Below, piece by piece: positions 62,223 to 64,000 of a stretch of 64,000 nucleotides of DNA (position 1 is its first letter; every line of letters starts with the position of its first letter). Origin of the DNA: Leucaena leucocephala (Eukaryota > Streptophyta > Magnoliopsida > Fabales > Fabaceae); contig CM073522.1 of assembly GCA_037074615.1 (NCBI GenBank), forward strand, positions 30,812,962 through 30,876,961, given 5' to 3'. A program made the position numbers and the translations under genes. The notes under the pieces are model-generated. The model did not search any database. It worked only from the letters and a program-made list of their open reading frames with translations, and had not been told where the DNA came from.

Positions 62223-63155
62223 TTTCTCCTCCAAAAAACCAAAACAATCCTCTGAAAGTTTCTATAATAAGAGCTTTTTTTTTCTGATCAGACCCTAGAA
62301 ATCAAATAAAACCAACAATTCCCTGGCGTAGGATTGCGCATGTGGAAGGCGTTGCTGTGTTTATTAGGCCAAGTCTTGGTGTGAAATATTGCATGAAGGG
62401 AATTCCAAAGATCACACGCCTCGGGAGTGACGCGTAGAAAAAATTTCTCAGAGGATAAATTAATTTTCCCGTTGGGACGTGTTGAACTTGAACTAGAACT
62501 TGTGAAACTCAAAACATAAAACTGGTGATTCGGAATCAGACCATTCCAAACCACATTACCTCATTTGACAACAATGCTCAACCAACCAAGATATACCTTC
62601 AAAGTAGTCTCATTTCGCTAGCTTTCATAATCAATTCCTTTTTCCAAAACAGCAAAAGGGCCTCCTGTTTGCTGAGAAAAATATAATATTATTCTCTCTT
62701 GCAGCTCCCAAACACTCGCTTTCAGCCCAGTTTTAGCTGCTGTGTCAATCATTCCATTCTCTTTCTCCACAAGAACAAAAAGAAACAGAGCAAGAAAGGT
62801 CAGTCAAAAAACAGAATGGCCCTCCTCTCTCTCTCTCTTCCTCTCTCTCTCTATCTCTGTGTGATATCGTTGGTGGTGCCTGTGCTGATTGGGGGTAGTG
62901 TGATTCTTTAGCAGAGCACGCTAAAGCTAAATAGCTGAGAAATGAAATGAGAAGGCTCTTCTAAATGCACAGAGACACATAAATGTAAAATTAAAAAAAA
63001 AAAAACAGAGAAGAAGATGAAAGGCAAAAATAGGCAACAAACCAACCAACCAATTAGCACCAAAAACAAAACCAGAAAATGCCAAATCACTAGAGGTGCG
63101 CAGATGCTGAGTCAATCGCCCACCTCTCTGTCTCTCTCTATATATTTATGTTTAT
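62223..63155 (-). promoter_or_regulatory. Probable leader and promoter of the patatin-like gene
   Basis: A TATA-like ATAAATATATAGAG lies at about 63135-63150 on the minus strand, followed by a long leader. A GA-rich microsatellite (CT on the plus strand) at about 62822-62855 lies within it, a common feature of plant 5' leaders. Start site and any leader intron are inferred. Confidence 0.4.
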
Positions 63156-63889
63156 GTGTGTATATATAAAACCCGGTGCCCGTCCCAAAATTATATTTTT
63201 TCTTTGGAAATGAATCAATTTTCCTTGAATATTATTTCTTTTTTCTAAATCTGAAAAATTCACCCTTACACAAATTTGTTATCCAAAATATATCTTAAAT
63301 TTGTTTAATAACACTGACAAACAAACTATTAATTAAGAGAGTAAACGGTTTCACCTTTTTAAAGAAAAGAACACTTAAGTTCAAGTATTAAAAATATACT
63401 TATTAAAATAAATAAAAATTCTTTTCATTCAAAATTTTAAAAGAGAATGATCTTAAGTCTATAGTAAATTGAGATACTCTTAATTAAATAAAAATATTAT
63501 TTAAAAAATTAGGTGCAACTTATTTTTATAAGATGTAACTCGTTTTTAAATTATATATAACCTATCTACAATTATATGTAAAAAAAATGTTTAAATGTAG
63601 TTAAACAAGAGGTGTGCCCTGTTTAAAGATCTAGGTCATTAAGTATCTTAAGCCAATAAATTTTGAGATGGAGAAATTTTTTAGCAATTTCCACTGTTTT
63701 TCTATGTTATTTCTTTTATTGTGAATATAATGTCCGGGAAAAATAATTTGAAAAATGAAGATGTGATGTATTGTTAATCCTCTCCTCCTGTATTAATTGT
63801 TCACTTCTTATTCTAAATATTATAATTATAATATTATGTTAACATCAAGAAATAAATAATTCGTTTTTATTACAAAAATTTTTTAAAAG
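63156..63889. other. AT-rich region, no gene recognised
   Basis: No conserved frame. Low-complexity AT sequence. Confidence 0.45.
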
Positions 63890-64000
63890 CAATTAGGCTT
63901 TCGTACAATTTAAGAGTAGAGAAAAGTCTTTTTTCTTTTTAGGTGATAATGATATCGAGCAGGACGAACCGTAATCTCTAAAACATAAATCTAGACACTA
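63890..64000 (-). mobile_element. Putative SINE-like dispersed repeat, copy 3 (cut by the window edge)
   Basis: It has AGGTGATAATGATATCGAGC, AGGACGAACCGT and AAATCTAGACACTA in the same order as the blocks at 23945-24175 and 53661-53880. It continues beyond the window. Confidence 0.5.

Overview
The window is nuclear DNA from a flowering plant, most likely a eudicot. It is AT-rich, its genes have many GT..AG introns, two gene products look plastid-targeted, and the space between genes is full of plant-type transposons (LINE, RTE, SINE, MITE, a small LTR element). I could not name the species.

Left part (1-23.7 kb), chorismate metabolism. A complete aminodeoxychorismate synthase gene (ADCS, 13 coding exons, 918 codons, + strand, 1426-7128) is followed by a decayed chorismate synthase copy lacking exons 6-8 (about 9.9-13.3 kb), and then by an intact chorismate synthase gene (13 exons, 434 codons, 14882-23484). 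The second enzyme makes chorismate; the first diverts it to p-aminobenzoate for folate. Intron 4 of chorismate synthase carries a complete 2.1-kb non-autonomous LTR element (LTRs, PBS, PPT, 5-bp target duplication, gag only) in antisense orientation. The pseudogene carries nested MITEs, and a SINE with a 16-bp target duplication lies just after ADCS.

Middle part (23.9-47.6 kb), a repeat graveyard. It holds a foldback element with subrepeated arms; two decayed L1-type LINE 3' ends, one interrupted by an RTE tail; several kilobases of a 34-bp minisatellite arranged in higher-order blocks; duplicated fragments containing one exon of a CIPK protein kinase; a broken first exon of an ILR1-like IAA-amino-acid hydrolase; and two RTE copies placed tail to tail that form a palindrome with arms of about 2.3 kb.

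Right part (47.3-64 kb). A broken first exon of an AHL (AT-hook) gene is followed immediately by a hAT-type MITE with an 8-bp target duplication. About 11 kb of AT-rich DNA with scattered MITEs and a SINE comes next, and then a complete two-exon patatin-like gene of the pPLAIII type on the minus strand (62222-59344), which has the non-canonical GxGxG motif.

Three intact protein genes are supported: ADCS, chorismate synthase and pPLAIII. All other coding traces look like mobile-element ORFs or gene fragments. Exon borders were read by eye from splice sites and reading phase. Both chorismate genes sum to whole codons (2757 and 1305 nt), which supports the models.
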